From an uncultured Bacteroidota bacterium (GTDB taxonomy: Bacteria > Bacteroidota > Bacteroidia > Flavobacteriales > Flavobacteriaceae): a DNA stretch of 36,574 bases. Position numbers and translations under genes: made by a program. A model generated the notes under the pieces. It saw only the letters and a program-made list of their open reading frames with translations, was not told the origin of the DNA and ran no database searches. The stretch lies in NCBI GenBank assembly GCA_902598305.1, contig CACKBL010000014.1, forward strand, positions 1-36,574, written 5' to 3'. Position 1 is the stretch's first letter; each line of letters opens with the position of its first letter. This document shows, piece by piece, positions 7,468 to 17,416 of the stretch.

Positions 7468-9066
7468 TTATAAATCTTTACCAATACCTTTAACAAACCG
7501 ACCGGGGAATTTTCCAGTGTGATGGCCATTATTTAAAACAATTTCACCGTTTACTATTACCGTTTCTACTCCCCTTGCAAACTGAAGTGGTTCATTAAAG
7601 GTTGCCAAATCGGTTACTTCTTCAGGATCAAAAACAACTATGTCTGCGAAGTTTTCATTCTCAATAGTACCCCTTCTGTCTAATTCAAGTGTTTTAGCTG
7701 GGAATCCACTTAGCTTTCTAATTGCCTCTTCGAGGGTGAGGACTCCTTCATCACGTGAAAATTTTCCAATTACTCTTATAAAGCTTCCAAATGCTCTTGG
7801 GTGTGTTCTGAAATCTTTTTCAATGTCCGAGTAAGAACCCGCATCTGAGCAAAAAGAAACCCATGGAAGAGAAATTTTCTTTCTTAAATTTTCTTCTGAC
7901 ATGCTATAATAAACACATTGAATTCTACTATCATCCTCTATCACTAAATCTACTATTGTTTCCTCAGGACTTTGATTTCTCATTGAAGACGCTTCAGCTA
8001 TTGTTTTACCTCTATATATTTTGTCCAAGGAATCATTTTTAAAACCCACCATTAAAATTCCATCTGGTGGCTGCTCAGATAATTCTTTTCTAATATCATT
8101 GAGAAGTCTTTTTCTCACTTTTTTACTTTTCATACGCTCAATCCAAGCTCTATGACCCCCCTCTTGAACCCAGGTAGGAATCACTCCAGTTAAACCAGTC
8201 GAACTTGCAGGATAAGTATAAACATCCGCTGTAATTTTCAGTCCATTTTCTCTTGCTTTTTCTACTCGATTTATTATGCTATCAAGCAAAAACCAGTTTG
8301 GTTTTCTGGATGCTTTAAGATGGTAAATTTCGGCTGGAATATTTGCTTCTTTAGAAATTGTAATTAATTCATCTAAGGCCTTAAGAACGTTTCTTCCCTC
8401 GTTTCTCATATGGGAAATATATTTACCTTTAAATTTTGATGCAACTTTACAAATTGTGATTAATTCATTTGTATTAGCATAATCAGCAGGAGCATAAATT
8501 AGAGATGACCCTATACCGAGAGCCCCTTCTTTCATTCCTGTTTCAACAATTTGTTCCATATCTTTTAATTCAACATCAGTTGCATCTCTGTTTTCGTAAC
8601 CTACAGTGAGTTTTCTTACGTTAGTAGCACCTAAAAAGGAAGCAATATTTGGACTTACACCACTTTTTACAAGTTTTTCCATTGCATCGCCAAACCCAAT
8701 AAAATCTTTACCTCCAATTTTTCCTACTGGCCCAGGAGAATTTCCTTCACCAAAGACCTCTAAGGTCACCCCTTGTTTTAAGTCACTTAGTGATCTTCCA
8801 TCTTCTAATAGGGTATTATAACCCCAACTAAGCATATTTATAAAACCAGGACTGACAATCTTATTATTTGCGTCTATTGTTTTTTCTGCACTAAAATTTT
8901 TTTTAGGACCCACGTAAACAATCTTATCGTTCGTTATCGCAACAGTTCCTATAAATCTAGGACTTCCTGTTCCGTCTATGACTGTTCCGTTGTGAATTAC
9001 GATATCGCAATTTGGAGAGCTACAGGATACAAAAAAAATTAGTAATAAAAAGTGTAATTTGTTCAT
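7468..9066 (-). CDS. Lipoprotein amidohydrolase, D-aminoacylase/N-acyl-D-amino-acid deacylase type, with altered metal site
   Basis: I chose the ATG at 9066 over an upstream TTG at 9084 because it gives a clean lipoprotein signal (MNKLHFLLLIFFVSC, lipidated Cys15), placing the 532-residue enzyme on a membrane outside the cytoplasm. The amidohydrolase fold shows in DIVIHNGTVIDGTGSPR, the SPGFI turn at 72-76, ITADVYTYPASSTG, and the C-terminal GTIENENFADIVVFDPE. Relatives hydrolyse N-acyl-D-amino acids or similar amides. Two usual metal-site elements differ. The HxH normally after PGFID is replaced by NMLSW (77-81), and the zinc Cys of the GNCG segment is replaced by the GEGN segment with E107. 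Later ligand candidates remain (ISHMRNEG, EIYHLKAS, FCSDAGS). So the enzyme may be mononuclear, use Glu as a ligand, or act on another substrate. DUF1643 follows in the operon. Confidence 0.85.
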   Translation of the reverse strand: MNKLHFLLLIFFVSCSSPNCDIVIHNGTVIDGTGSPRFIGTVAITNDKIVYVGPKKNFSAEKTIDANNKIVSPGFINMLSWGYNTLLEDGRSLSDLKQGVTLEVFGEGNSPGPVGKIGGKDFIGFGDAMEKLVKSGVSPNIASFLGATNVRKLTVGYENRDATDVELKDMEQIVETGMKEGALGIGSSLIYAPADYANTNELITICKVASKFKGKYISHMRNEGRNVLKALDELITISKEANIPAEIYHLKASRKPNWFLLDSIINRVEKARENGLKITADVYTYPASSTGLTGVIPTWVQEGGHRAWIERMKSKKVRKRLLNDIRKELSEQPPDGILMVGFKNDSLDKIYRGKTIAEASSMRNQSPEETIVDLVIEDDSRIQCVYYSMSEENLRKKISLPWVSFCSDAGSYSDIEKDFRTHPRAFGSFIRVIGKFSRDEGVLTLEEAIRKLSGFPAKTLELDRRGTIENENFADIVVFDPEEVTDLATFNEPLQFARGVETVIVNGEIVLNNGHHTGKFPGRFVKGIGKDL

Positions 9067-9106
9067 ATCTATGATTTTAAACAAGATATGAATTTAGAAA
9101 TTAATC

Positions 9107-9136
9107 CATAAAAAAATCCCCCTACAAGGGGGATTT
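9107..9136 (-). terminator. Intrinsic terminator of katG
   Basis: A perfect ten-base-pair stem, AAATCCCCCT (9114-9123) with AGGGGGATTT (9127-9136), closes a three-base loop. On the minus strand it is followed by a run of seven T's. It sits 17 bases after the katG stop. Confidence 0.9.
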
Positions 9137-9152
9137 AAATTTTAAAATAAAT

Positions 9153-11396
<2,244 letters not shown>

Positions 11397-11459
11397 TTAT
11401 TATTGTCACAATGTTAATACAATTAAACATTATTGAAGATAAAAATTTAATTGCAATTC

Positions 11460-11488
11460 ATTATAAGGTCATATGTCATACTTATAAT
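11460..11488. repeat. Inverted repeat upstream of katG / downstream of the DUF2490-like gene
   Basis: ATTATAAG (11460-11467) and CTTATAAT (11481-11488) are perfect inverted arms around 13 bases. There is no T-run after it on the minus strand, so it is a poor terminator for the gene ending at 11498. It lies 76 bases upstream of the katG start and could be a protein-binding site. In AT-rich DNA a chance match is also possible. Confidence 0.35.
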
Positions 11489-11497
11489 AAAGTGGTT

Positions 11498-12217
11498 TTA
11501 TATTTTGTAAAATAGAATTGAGGACCATATATTTTTGTGGAGATAATCACCTCCCCTAAATATAGAATTTCTTTGAAATCCAGAAATTAGTACAGCTTTG
11601 TTATTTAACTGTTTTTTAAACCCAAAAAATGTCCAATTTTGATTGAAATTGTAGGGGTAAAACTTTTTAATTAGCATAAAAACCTCATTAAAAACGACAA
11701 ACTTTAAATTTTTTGTTGGATCGTCTATCAAAGGGAATTCAAAACCTGCTCTAAACCTTATTCTTGTGTTATATTCATTGGAATATCTTAAAGAATAATA
11801 CTTATTATCGGAGGTAATAGGTTTTTTTATCCACCTTTGCTCTAATCTAATCCATCCAAAATACCTTATTCTATTTACCGGAAAAGAGAAGTTGTATTGT
11901 TGCCAAAAGTTATTTTCATTTACTCTTCCTTGGTTTTGATTTGTAGAAATATATGTATAACCAATTGAAATATTTGAGTGCGGGGTCACTTTTAAATTGT
12001 AAGCAGGTCTTATAAGTATTTGGTCATTAATGTTATAAAAACTCTTAGTTCTATTGTGTAGTTCCAGTCGAATGAAGTCAGGTCGAATTGTTTGAGAGCT
12101 TGATAATGAAAAGTCGAAAAAAGTCGCATTCCATGCATTGTGTTCTACTTCTTGTCCAAGTGAAGATAAACTGACAAGCAGAATTGTTAAATATAAGATT
12201 AGATGTTTTTTTATGAT
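11498..12217 (-). CDS. DUF2490-like outer-membrane protein with no ordinary start codon (possible pseudogene or rare start)
   Basis: The coding frame continues well upstream of the first in-frame GTG (11989). Above it one reads EHNAWNATFFDFSLSSSQ and LILYLTILLVSLSSLGQ, an evident signal peptide. The rest has repeated beta strands typical of DUF2490 (ISIGYTYIS, IRYFGWIRLEQRW, YNTRIRFRAGFEFPL, NKAVLISGFQRN). With the signal peptide the length is about 239 residues, which fits the family; a start at 11989 would cut off the signal peptide and first strands. No ATG, GTG or TTG exists in frame between the signal peptide and the upstream TAA near 12254. The likely start position holds ATC ATA (12217-12212) before AAA AAA CAT. 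Either a rare ATA/ATT/ATC start is used, the start codon has been lost, or there is a sequence error. The start coordinate is therefore provisional. Confidence 0.65.
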   Translation of the reverse strand: MIKKHLILYLTILLVSLSSLGQEVEHNAWNATFFDFSLSSSQTIRPDFIRLELHNRTKSFYNINDQILIRPAYNLKVTPHSNISIGYTYISTNQNQGRVNENNFWQQYNFSFPVNRIRYFGWIRLEQRWIKKPITSDNKYYSLRYSNEYNTRIRFRAGFEFPLIDDPTKNLKFVVFNEVFMLIKKFYPYNFNQNWTFFGFKKQLNNKAVLISGFQRNSIFRGGDYLHKNIWSSILFYKI

Positions 12218-12265
12218 TTTGATTTTAGTTTCGAAAATATAAAAAAAAGAGGTGTTACAAGAATT

Positions 12266-13051
12266 TCAAAGAGATTTTATAAGCCCTCCGTCAATAGGAA
12301 TGTTTGCACCTGTGATATAACTTGAATAATTTGAAGCTAAAAAAGCGACAAGGTAAGCATACTCTTTTGGATTTCCAATCCTCTTCATAGGAACCATTTC
12401 TTCCATTGCTTTTCTTACTTCATCGGTATTAATTTTCATTTTTTTTGCTTTTTCCAAATTTAGTTTTTGAATTCTATCTGTATCAAAATACCCCGTTAAT
12501 ATGTTATTTACAGTTATATTCTCTTTAGCTACCTCTAATGAAAGTGATTTTGCCCAGGTAACTAAAGCAGCCCTCATACTGTTTGAAAGAACAAGGTAAT
12601 TAAGCGGTTCCTTAACCGATATAGATGCAACATTGATTATTCTTCCCCATTTTTTAAAACGCATCCCCTTAAGTGCTAATGATGTTGTCAGAACATGGGT
12701 TTTGAAAAGTAAATCAAATGAATTTTGATAATCCAAAATTTTTTTTTCTAGTGGCCCTCCAGCAGGAGGACCTTGAGTATTATTTATTAAAATATCAATT
12801 GAGTTTTTCTCAAAGAAATCTTTTATTAATAATTCTAAATTATCGAAATTATCAAAGTCTACTTCTATGCAGCTATGACTTGAATTTTCAATTTTTGCTA
12901 ACTCGTCGATAGTTTTATTTAGCTTTTGAACATCTCTTGCCATTAAGGTTACACTGGCACCACATTTTGAAAGTTCTATAGCAATAGCTTTACCAATTCC
13001 ACCAGTACTTCCACCAACTAAAGCTCTCTTACCTTTTAAATCGATCCTCAT
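12266..13051 (-). CDS. Atypical short-chain dehydrogenase/reductase (BKR-like SDR lacking the Tyr-Lys pair)
   Basis: The 261-residue protein has a Rossmann fold with GSTGGIG at 14-20, the NNTQGPP segment at 90-96 (usually NNAG), Ser143 in NVASIS, and a C-terminal ITGANIPIDGG. The catalytic YxxxK of classical SDRs should fall at 156-160 but reads SNSMR, so Tyr and Lys are replaced by Ser and Arg. A subgroup of putative beta-ketoacyl-reductase-like SDRs (CDD cd05344) is known to lack the tetrad, and this protein fits it. Catalysis by the usual mechanism is doubtful. It starts one base after the cupin gene's stop, so the two form an operon. A paralogue with the same substitution lies at 20160-20945. 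Confidence 0.87.
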   Translation of the reverse strand: MRIDLKGKRALVGGSTGGIGKAIAIELSKCGASVTLMARDVQKLNKTIDELAKIENSSHSCIEVDFDNFDNLELLIKDFFEKNSIDILINNTQGPPAGGPLEKKILDYQNSFDLLFKTHVLTTSLALKGMRFKKWGRIINVASISVKEPLNYLVLSNSMRAALVTWAKSLSLEVAKENITVNNILTGYFDTDRIQKLNLEKAKKMKINTDEVRKAMEEMVPMKRIGNPKEYAYLVAFLASNYSSYITGANIPIDGGLIKSL

Positions 13052-13052
13052 A

Positions 13053-13367
13053 TTAATACTCTTCTCTTACAGGACTAAAAACGTCCATTAATTTACACTT
13101 GGTTACAGCTTTTCCAGAATGATATATGTTTGATGGAATATGAACTATGCTGCCTGGACCATAATCTTTCTTAATTCCATTAAATGTGAATTCGAATATG
13201 CCTTCAACAACATGCATTATTTGTTCATGAGGGTGATTGTGTTTAGGAATACTTGCATTTTGATCAATATCCCAAAACACCCATGTCATTTTTTTTCCAT
13301 GAACAACTTTGCCATAACAGCCAGGCATTATTTCACGGGATTTCATTTTATTTAAGTTTGACTCCAT
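13053..13367 (-). CDS. Small single-domain cupin protein
   Basis: The 104-residue protein is a single cupin barrel. Motif 1 is PKHNHPHEQIMHVVEGIFEF, with His/His/Glu ligand candidates at residues 42-48; motif 2 is GSIVHIPSNIYHSG, with a His near 82. This set would bind one divalent metal. Small cupins serve as dioxygenases, isomerases or sensors, and the sequence alone does not decide. It is the first gene of an operon with the atypical SDR, divergent from nitronate monooxygenase. A shared oxidation or detoxification task is possible. Confidence 0.88.
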   Translation of the reverse strand: MESNLNKMKSREIMPGCYGKVVHGKKMTWVFWDIDQNASIPKHNHPHEQIMHVVEGIFEFTFNGIKKDYGPGSIVHIPSNIYHSGKAVTKCKLMDVFSPVREEY

Positions 13368-13410
13368 TTGTAAATAATAAGTTTTATAAAATTTATTTAA
13401 TTATTTAAAA

Positions 13411-13420
13411 TAACTAGTTA
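13411..13420. promoter_or_regulatory. Palindrome in the divergent cupin/nitronate monooxygenase promoter region
   Basis: TAACTAGTTA is a perfect ten-base palindrome lying between the two divergent starts (13367 and 13457), 36 bases before the nitronate monooxygenase ATG. It could be an operator for the neighbouring HxlR protein. No second copy was found by eye upstream of the HxlR gene itself, so support is thin. Confidence 0.25.
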
Positions 13421-13456
13421 AAAGAAACTATCTTTCTCAAATATAAACCATAAATC

Positions 13457-14434
13457 ATGAATATAGAATTATCTGAAAATTTAAGATTGCCCGTAATTGC
13501 AGCTCCTTTGTTTCTGATTTCTGGGCCTAAATTGGTAATAGAATGTTGTAAAAATGGAATAATTGGAACATTTCCAGCATTAAATAACAGAACGACAGAA
13601 GGTTTCGAAGAGTGGATTTTAGAAATAAAGCAAGAGCTTCAGAATTTTGAGAATGAAACAGGAAAAAAAGCAGCTCCCTTTGGAGTAAATTTAATTGTTC
13701 ATCCAACAAACATTAGAGTCAAACCAGATCTTGAGATATGTGTCAAGCACAAAGTGCCCCTTATAATTACTTCTTTGGGTGCAGTCCCAGATTTAGTTAA
13801 TGCTGTTCACGGCTATGGAGGATATGTATATCATGATATTATAAAACGAAGACATGCCGAAAAAGCATCAGAAGCCGGCGTAGACGGGTTAATTCTTGTA
13901 GCTTCTGGAGCTGGAGGACACGCAGGTTTCATCAATCCAATGGCTCTTATAAATGAAATAAAAAGTTTTTTTGACAAAACAATTATATTGTCCGGATGCA
14001 TAAGTAATGGAGGTGATATCGCAGCAGCTATTCAAATGGGGGCGGACTATGCTTACATGGGTACAAGATTCATAAATACTAATGAGAGCAGAGCAGATGA
14101 TGCATATAGAGAAATGATTATAAATAGTAAAGCGGAGGACATCGTTTATACTGCTGCAGTTTCAGGAGTTAACGCAAACTTTTTAAAACCCAGCTTGGAG
14201 GCTGTTGGAATAACAGAGGAAATGTGGAAAAATACAAAAAAAATGGATTTAGGTAATGAACTAGATGCTGCAAAAGAAGAGGCTAAAGCATGGAAAACAA
14301 TTTGGTCAGCAGGTCAAGGAGTTACAGCAATTGACGATAGCCCATCAGTCAAGAATCTTGTGTCAAGACTAAAAAAAGAGTTTACACAAGCTATAAAGAG
14401 ACAAATGGAAATCTCATCGAAATTTTCGGATTAG
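13457..14434 (+). CDS. Nitronate monooxygenase (2-nitropropane dioxygenase family)
   Basis: The 325-residue FMN-dependent TIM-barrel enzyme has PVIAAPLFLISGPKLV at the N-terminus, FGVNLIVH at 75-82, the family signature ASGAGGHAG (149-157) with probable catalytic H155, and phosphate-binding segments ILSGCISNGGDIAAAIQMGA and YMGTRF. It would oxidise alkyl nitronates such as propionate 3-nitronate, a toxin; some family members act on other flavin-dependent substrates. It lies divergent from the cupin-SDR operon and convergent with the HxlR regulator gene, whose stop is 18 bases away. Confidence 0.92.
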   Translation: MNIELSENLRLPVIAAPLFLISGPKLVIECCKNGIIGTFPALNNRTTEGFEEWILEIKQELQNFENETGKKAAPFGVNLIVHPTNIRVKPDLEICVKHKVPLIITSLGAVPDLVNAVHGYGGYVYHDIIKRRHAEKASEAGVDGLILVASGAGGHAGFINPMALINEIKSFFDKTIILSGCISNGGDIAAAIQMGADYAYMGTRFINTNESRADDAYREMIINSKAEDIVYTAAVSGVNANFLKPSLEAVGITEEMWKNTKKMDLGNELDAAKEEAKAWKTIWSAGQGVTAIDDSPSVKNLVSRLKKEFTQAIKRQMEISSKFSD

Positions 14435-14451
14435 CTATTTATGATAGACAA

Positions 14452-14877
14452 CTAACTGAGCTGAAGTTTGGATTTAATTTTCTTATAGTTTTGGATTACA
14501 TCGTCTATCCTACGCTTTTTGTCCTTTTGAAGGCTTTTAATAACTTTTTTACCACGGTCGTTAAATTCATTATTTACATTTTTAGCACTCCATAACATCA
14601 ATTCACTCATTACAGGATAAAGACCTATGCCTTTATCGGTCAAATAATAACATTTTTCTTTTTTATTGTCTTTACGATACCTATAATCTAAAATTTCGTG
14701 ATTCTTAAGCCATTTAAGTCGCTGTGACAAAATATTTGAAGCAATTTTTTCGGGGCCATTCATAAAATCTTTAAAGGTAGTTTTGCCACCTAATAAATCT
14801 CTAATTACCAATAATGACCATTTGTCTCCGACAATGTCTAGTGCATTACATATTGGACATCCACTTCTATAAATCAT
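14452..14877 (-). CDS. HxlR-family winged-helix transcriptional regulator
   Basis: The protein matches HxlR/DUF24. It has SGCPICNALDIVGDKWSLLV with two Cys near the N-terminus, the recognition helix region ASNILSQRLKWLKNHEIL, and the wing KKEKCYYLTDKG. I prefer the ATG at 14877 (MIYRSGCP, 141 residues) over an upstream GTG at 14913, since HxlR proteins normally begin a few residues before this Cys. Cys residues at the start of the domain often sense electrophiles or oxidants in this family (as in HypR and YodB), and here the CPIC pair could do so. The neighbouring nitronate monooxygenase and cupin-SDR genes are plausible targets. Confidence 0.9.
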   Translation of the reverse strand: MIYRSGCPICNALDIVGDKWSLLVIRDLLGGKTTFKDFMNGPEKIASNILSQRLKWLKNHEILDYRYRKDNKKEKCYYLTDKGIGLYPVMSELMLWSAKNVNNEFNDRGKKVIKSLQKDKKRRIDDVIQNYKKIKSKLQLS

Positions 14878-15019
14878 AACTAAATTTAAAAAATTTTGTT
14901 TAATTAAAACCACTTATTTTAAACAATTTGTAAAACAAAAACTGATTTTTTATGAATTCAACAAAATTATTGATTAAATTTTATTGAATATTTAAAAATC
15001 ATATTAAAATATTTATTAC

Positions 15020-15050
15020 TTGCAATTTGAAATTATTATTAATAGATTTG
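15020..15050 (+). promoter_or_regulatory. Bacteroidota-type promoter in the HxlR/DUF1295 intergenic region
   Basis: TTG (15020-15022), then 20 bases, then TAGATTTG (15043-15050), a full TAnnTTTG match. It would start a transcript near 15056, just before the hairpin pair at 15052-15113 and about 90 bases before the DUF1295 start. Confidence 0.6.
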
Positions 15051-15051
15051 A

Positions 15052-15120
15052 AATTCTAACCAAGACTAATTTTTTTTAGAATTAAACCCCAAAAAATCCT
15101 GCATTTGGGGTTTTTTATTT
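15052..15120 (+). ncRNA. Candidate small RNA or leader: two adjoining hairpins ending in a terminator
   Basis: AATTCTAA (15052-15059) can pair with TTAGAATT (15076-15083). Immediately next, AAACCCCAAA (15084-15093) pairs with TTTGGGGTTT (15104-15113), followed by T's to 15120. No plus-strand coding gene ends upstream; the nearest, nitronate monooxygenase, ends at 14434 with an opposite-strand gene between. So the terminator has no obvious protein gene to serve. With the promoter at 15020-15050 it would define a transcript of about 60 bases, or a terminator/attenuator leader for the DUF1295 gene. The first stem may be cut by the true transcript start. Confidence 0.4.
15084..15120 (+). terminator. 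Intrinsic terminator without an upstream protein gene
   Basis: A ten-base-pair stem, AAACCCCAAA with TTTGGGGTTT, closes a ten-base loop and runs into TTTTTTATTT. Its 3' end is 26 bases before the likely DUF1295 start at 15146, so the transcript for that gene must read through it or begin after it. Confidence 0.75.
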
Positions 15121-15145
15121 GTATATATTTGTTTCAAAAATTTAT

Positions 15146-16000
15146 ATGATGAGATTTTTTTTTATTTTAACTATACCTCTATTAACTCTAATATTATCAT
15201 TTCTAATATCGACCGATAATAGAGAATTTAACTTTTTTATAAAGGTAATTTCTTTAATTTTCGGTTTACAGATAGTTGGTTTTATTCCTTCGTTTTATTT
15301 AAAATCAGAAAAATATTATGATTTATTTGGAGGTTTAACATTTGTAAGTTCAATTCTTTTAATATCATTTCTTAGATTTAAACAAACTAATGTTTTAGGA
15401 ATAAGAGAAATAATTTTAGCTGTATCTGTACTTTTTTGGACAATTAGGTTAAGTTTTTTCCTATTTCAAAGAGTTAAAAGAGTAGGTAAAGATGAGAGAT
15501 TTGACTCCTATAAGTTTTCATTTTCTAAATTTCTCCTAGCTTGGATGACACAAGGGCTCTGGGTTTTTATGTGTTTGTTGCCAACGTTGATTGTTTTTTC
15601 ATCTCAAACTAATCATGATATTCTATATATTACTTCTGGAGGGTTAATCTATTTGATTGGTCTAGTCATTGAAATAATTGCGGATTATCAAAAAACAAAA
15701 CATAATAAATTAAACAATATGAAGGGTAAATTCATATCTAGTGGACTTTGGTCTAGATCTAGACATCCTAATTATTTTGGGGAATTTTTAATTTGGACTG
15801 GGATTACGATAATTTGTGTCCCTGTTTTCTCAGGATTTAAATATTTGGGTTTAATGACTCCATTTTTTATTTACTTTCTTCTTAATTATATAAGTGGGGT
15901 TAACTTTTTGGAGGAAAAGGCCAAAGCAAAGTGGGGGAATAATCCAGATTATATTGAATATTTGGAAGAAACACCAAAATTCTTTCCTAAAATTTTTTAA
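15146..16000 (+). CDS. DUF1295 membrane protein (steroid 5-alpha-reductase/ICMT-like fold)
   Basis: This 284-residue integral membrane protein starts at the first of two adjacent ATGs (15146, 15149); a TTG nine codons earlier is also in frame but would overlap the terminator tail. About seven hydrophobic segments are visible. The C-terminal part carries the family signature: DYQKTKHN, then SGLWSRSRHPNYFGEF, and near the end EEKAKAKWG and YIEYLEETPKFFP. This half binds the cofactor in isoprenylcysteine methyltransferases and NADPH in steroid reductases. DUF1295 substrates are mostly unknown. The next gene starts one base after this stop, so they are co-translated. Confidence 0.88.
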   Translation: MMRFFFILTIPLLTLILSFLISTDNREFNFFIKVISLIFGLQIVGFIPSFYLKSEKYYDLFGGLTFVSSILLISFLRFKQTNVLGIREIILAVSVLFWTIRLSFFLFQRVKRVGKDERFDSYKFSFSKFLLAWMTQGLWVFMCLLPTLIVFSSQTNHDILYITSGGLIYLIGLVIEIIADYQKTKHNKLNNMKGKFISSGLWSRSRHPNYFGEFLIWTGITIICVPVFSGFKYLGLMTPFFIYFLLNYISGVNFLEEKAKAKWGNNPDYIEYLEETPKFFPKIF

Positions 16001-16001
16001 G

Positions 16002-16541
16002 TTGAGGTATTTTTTTATTTTATTTTGCATATCAATCAGCATGGCCCAAAAGACAGAGTCTCAACCCTACGAGCTAATAGAGAAATACGAAAATATTGAA
16101 ATTAGATACTACCCACCAGCTATAAAAGTTATGTCAAAGGGCAAAATTGGAGGAAATAAAAACTTCAGAAACCTTTTTAATTACATATCTGGTTCAAACT
16201 CTAAAAATGAAAAGATTTCAATGACAACTCCCGTGTATATGAAAAGTGACAATGAAAATCAGATTATGGAGTTTGTTTTACCCAAAAAGTTTAACGATAA
16301 AGAAATTCCAAAACCGGTTAACGATAATTTAAAAGTGTATAAATCTGCGGAAGGGAAGTATGCATCTATTCGTTACAGTGGATATAATAACAATGAAAAA
16401 CAAATATTTTTCACAAAAAAACTTATAGATAAAATAAAAAAGCTAAAAAAAGTTATTTTGGGTGATCCAGTATTTCTTTCCTACGATGCGCCCTATAAAT
16501 TTTATAACAGACGTAATGAAATTATCGTCGAGATAGAATAA
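16002..16541 (+). CDS. SOUL family heme-binding-like exported protein
   Basis: I take the TTG at 16002 as the start: it lies one base after the DUF1295 stop and gives a signal peptide (MRYFFILFCISISMAQ). A cytoplasmic alternative is the ATG at 16041. The mature part is a SOUL domain: YELIEKYENIEIRYYPPAIKV, FNYISGSNSKNEKISMTTPVYM with the conserved MTxPV, FVLPKKFN, YASIRYSGYNN, and the C-terminal YDAPYKFYNRRNEIIVEI. SOUL proteins bind heme or tetrapyrroles. The length of 179 is normal. Co-occurrence with DUF1295 in a tightly coupled pair suggests a joint role in membrane lipid or heme chemistry, which is inference. Confidence 0.85.
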   Translation: MRYFFILFCISISMAQKTESQPYELIEKYENIEIRYYPPAIKVMSKGKIGGNKNFRNLFNYISGSNSKNEKISMTTPVYMKSDNENQIMEFVLPKKFNDKEIPKPVNDNLKVYKSAEGKYASIRYSGYNNNEKQIFFTKKLIDKIKKLKKVILGDPVFLSYDAPYKFYNRRNEIIVEIE

Positions 16542-16561
16542 TTTCAGTTAGTGAATTGAAT

Positions 16562-17416
16562 TTAAAAGTTAATTTTAATTTCTTTGAGTGTTTTTTTTAT
16601 TAATAGGCAAGCCTCAAAATTTTTAAGTAGAGTATCTGGTCTTACAACAAATTTAATTTTTGGTTTAGATTTAGAATCCGATTTAATCATGAGGACTCGG
16701 CATCTCGATAAGAAAATTTTATCAGGATTGACTTTTTCACTCAAAAAATGAGCATCGTTCGAATTAGTACTAATTTTTTCATGTGCACCTCCAAAGACTA
16801 TTTTAATATTTTTAAACCCTAACGGAATCGCTAGTTTAATTAACTCAAATAAATTTATGATTGAAGAATAATAGATACCCGTGTCAGTTTTAAAATTGCT
16901 AATGTTTAAATCGGCAATTGTTTCTCCAGCAAGACAAGACCTAAAACATGTAATAAATGAGACTTTAGTTGATTTTAAGATTTTTTCATACTGTTCAATC
17001 GGACTAGGCATGTGATGTACTGCATTTCTTTCGAAGGAATAATCGTATTTTTCTAAATTGCTCCATTTTGTGAAGTCTTTATGTATCCAATTTCCTTCAG
17101 GATAATTTTTTTTACAATAACTGTAACCTATTTTTGATACCTCTACACCAGTATAATTTGATAAATCAATTAAACCAGATTTTTTCATAAAATCGTATGC
17201 AGAACCCATTGCTGACCCAACCTCTAAAATTGATATATTTTTTATTTTATGGGTTATTTTTTTATCAAAAAATTCACTGTGATTTAGATTTTGTTTAGTT
17301 ATGTGATCTCTGAATGGTAAATCTGCCCATCTCCAAGGACTGTTTTTATACTTATTATAAAAGTCCCAAGTCCATGTATTTACTACATTTTTATGATACT
17401 CTTTATTAATGTCCAA
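16562..17416 (-). CDS. Class I SAM-dependent methyltransferase
   Basis: The 284-residue protein has a SAM-binding core: motif I ILEVGSAMGSAYDF at about 63-76, an acidic strand end TGVEVSKIGY, and motif IV-like YDYSFERNAVHHMPSP. The front 60 residues (WTWDFYNKYKNSPWRW) and the last 100 are not typical of a known family, so the substrate is open. No signal peptide. It reads away from the unknown 513-residue protein at 17566, sharing a 149-base promoter region, which suggests they are regulated together. It converges on the SOUL gene with 20 bases between the stops. Confidence 0.8.
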   Translation of the reverse strand: MDINKEYHKNVVNTWTWDFYNKYKNSPWRWADLPFRDHITKQNLNHSEFFDKKITHKIKNISILEVGSAMGSAYDFMKKSGLIDLSNYTGVEVSKIGYSYCKKNYPEGNWIHKDFTKWSNLEKYDYSFERNAVHHMPSPIEQYEKILKSTKVSFITCFRSCLAGETIADLNISNFKTDTGIYYSSIINLFELIKLAIPLGFKNIKIVFGGAHEKISTNSNDAHFLSEKVNPDKIFLSRCRVLMIKSDSKSKPKIKFVVRPDTLLKNFEACLLIKKTLKEIKINF

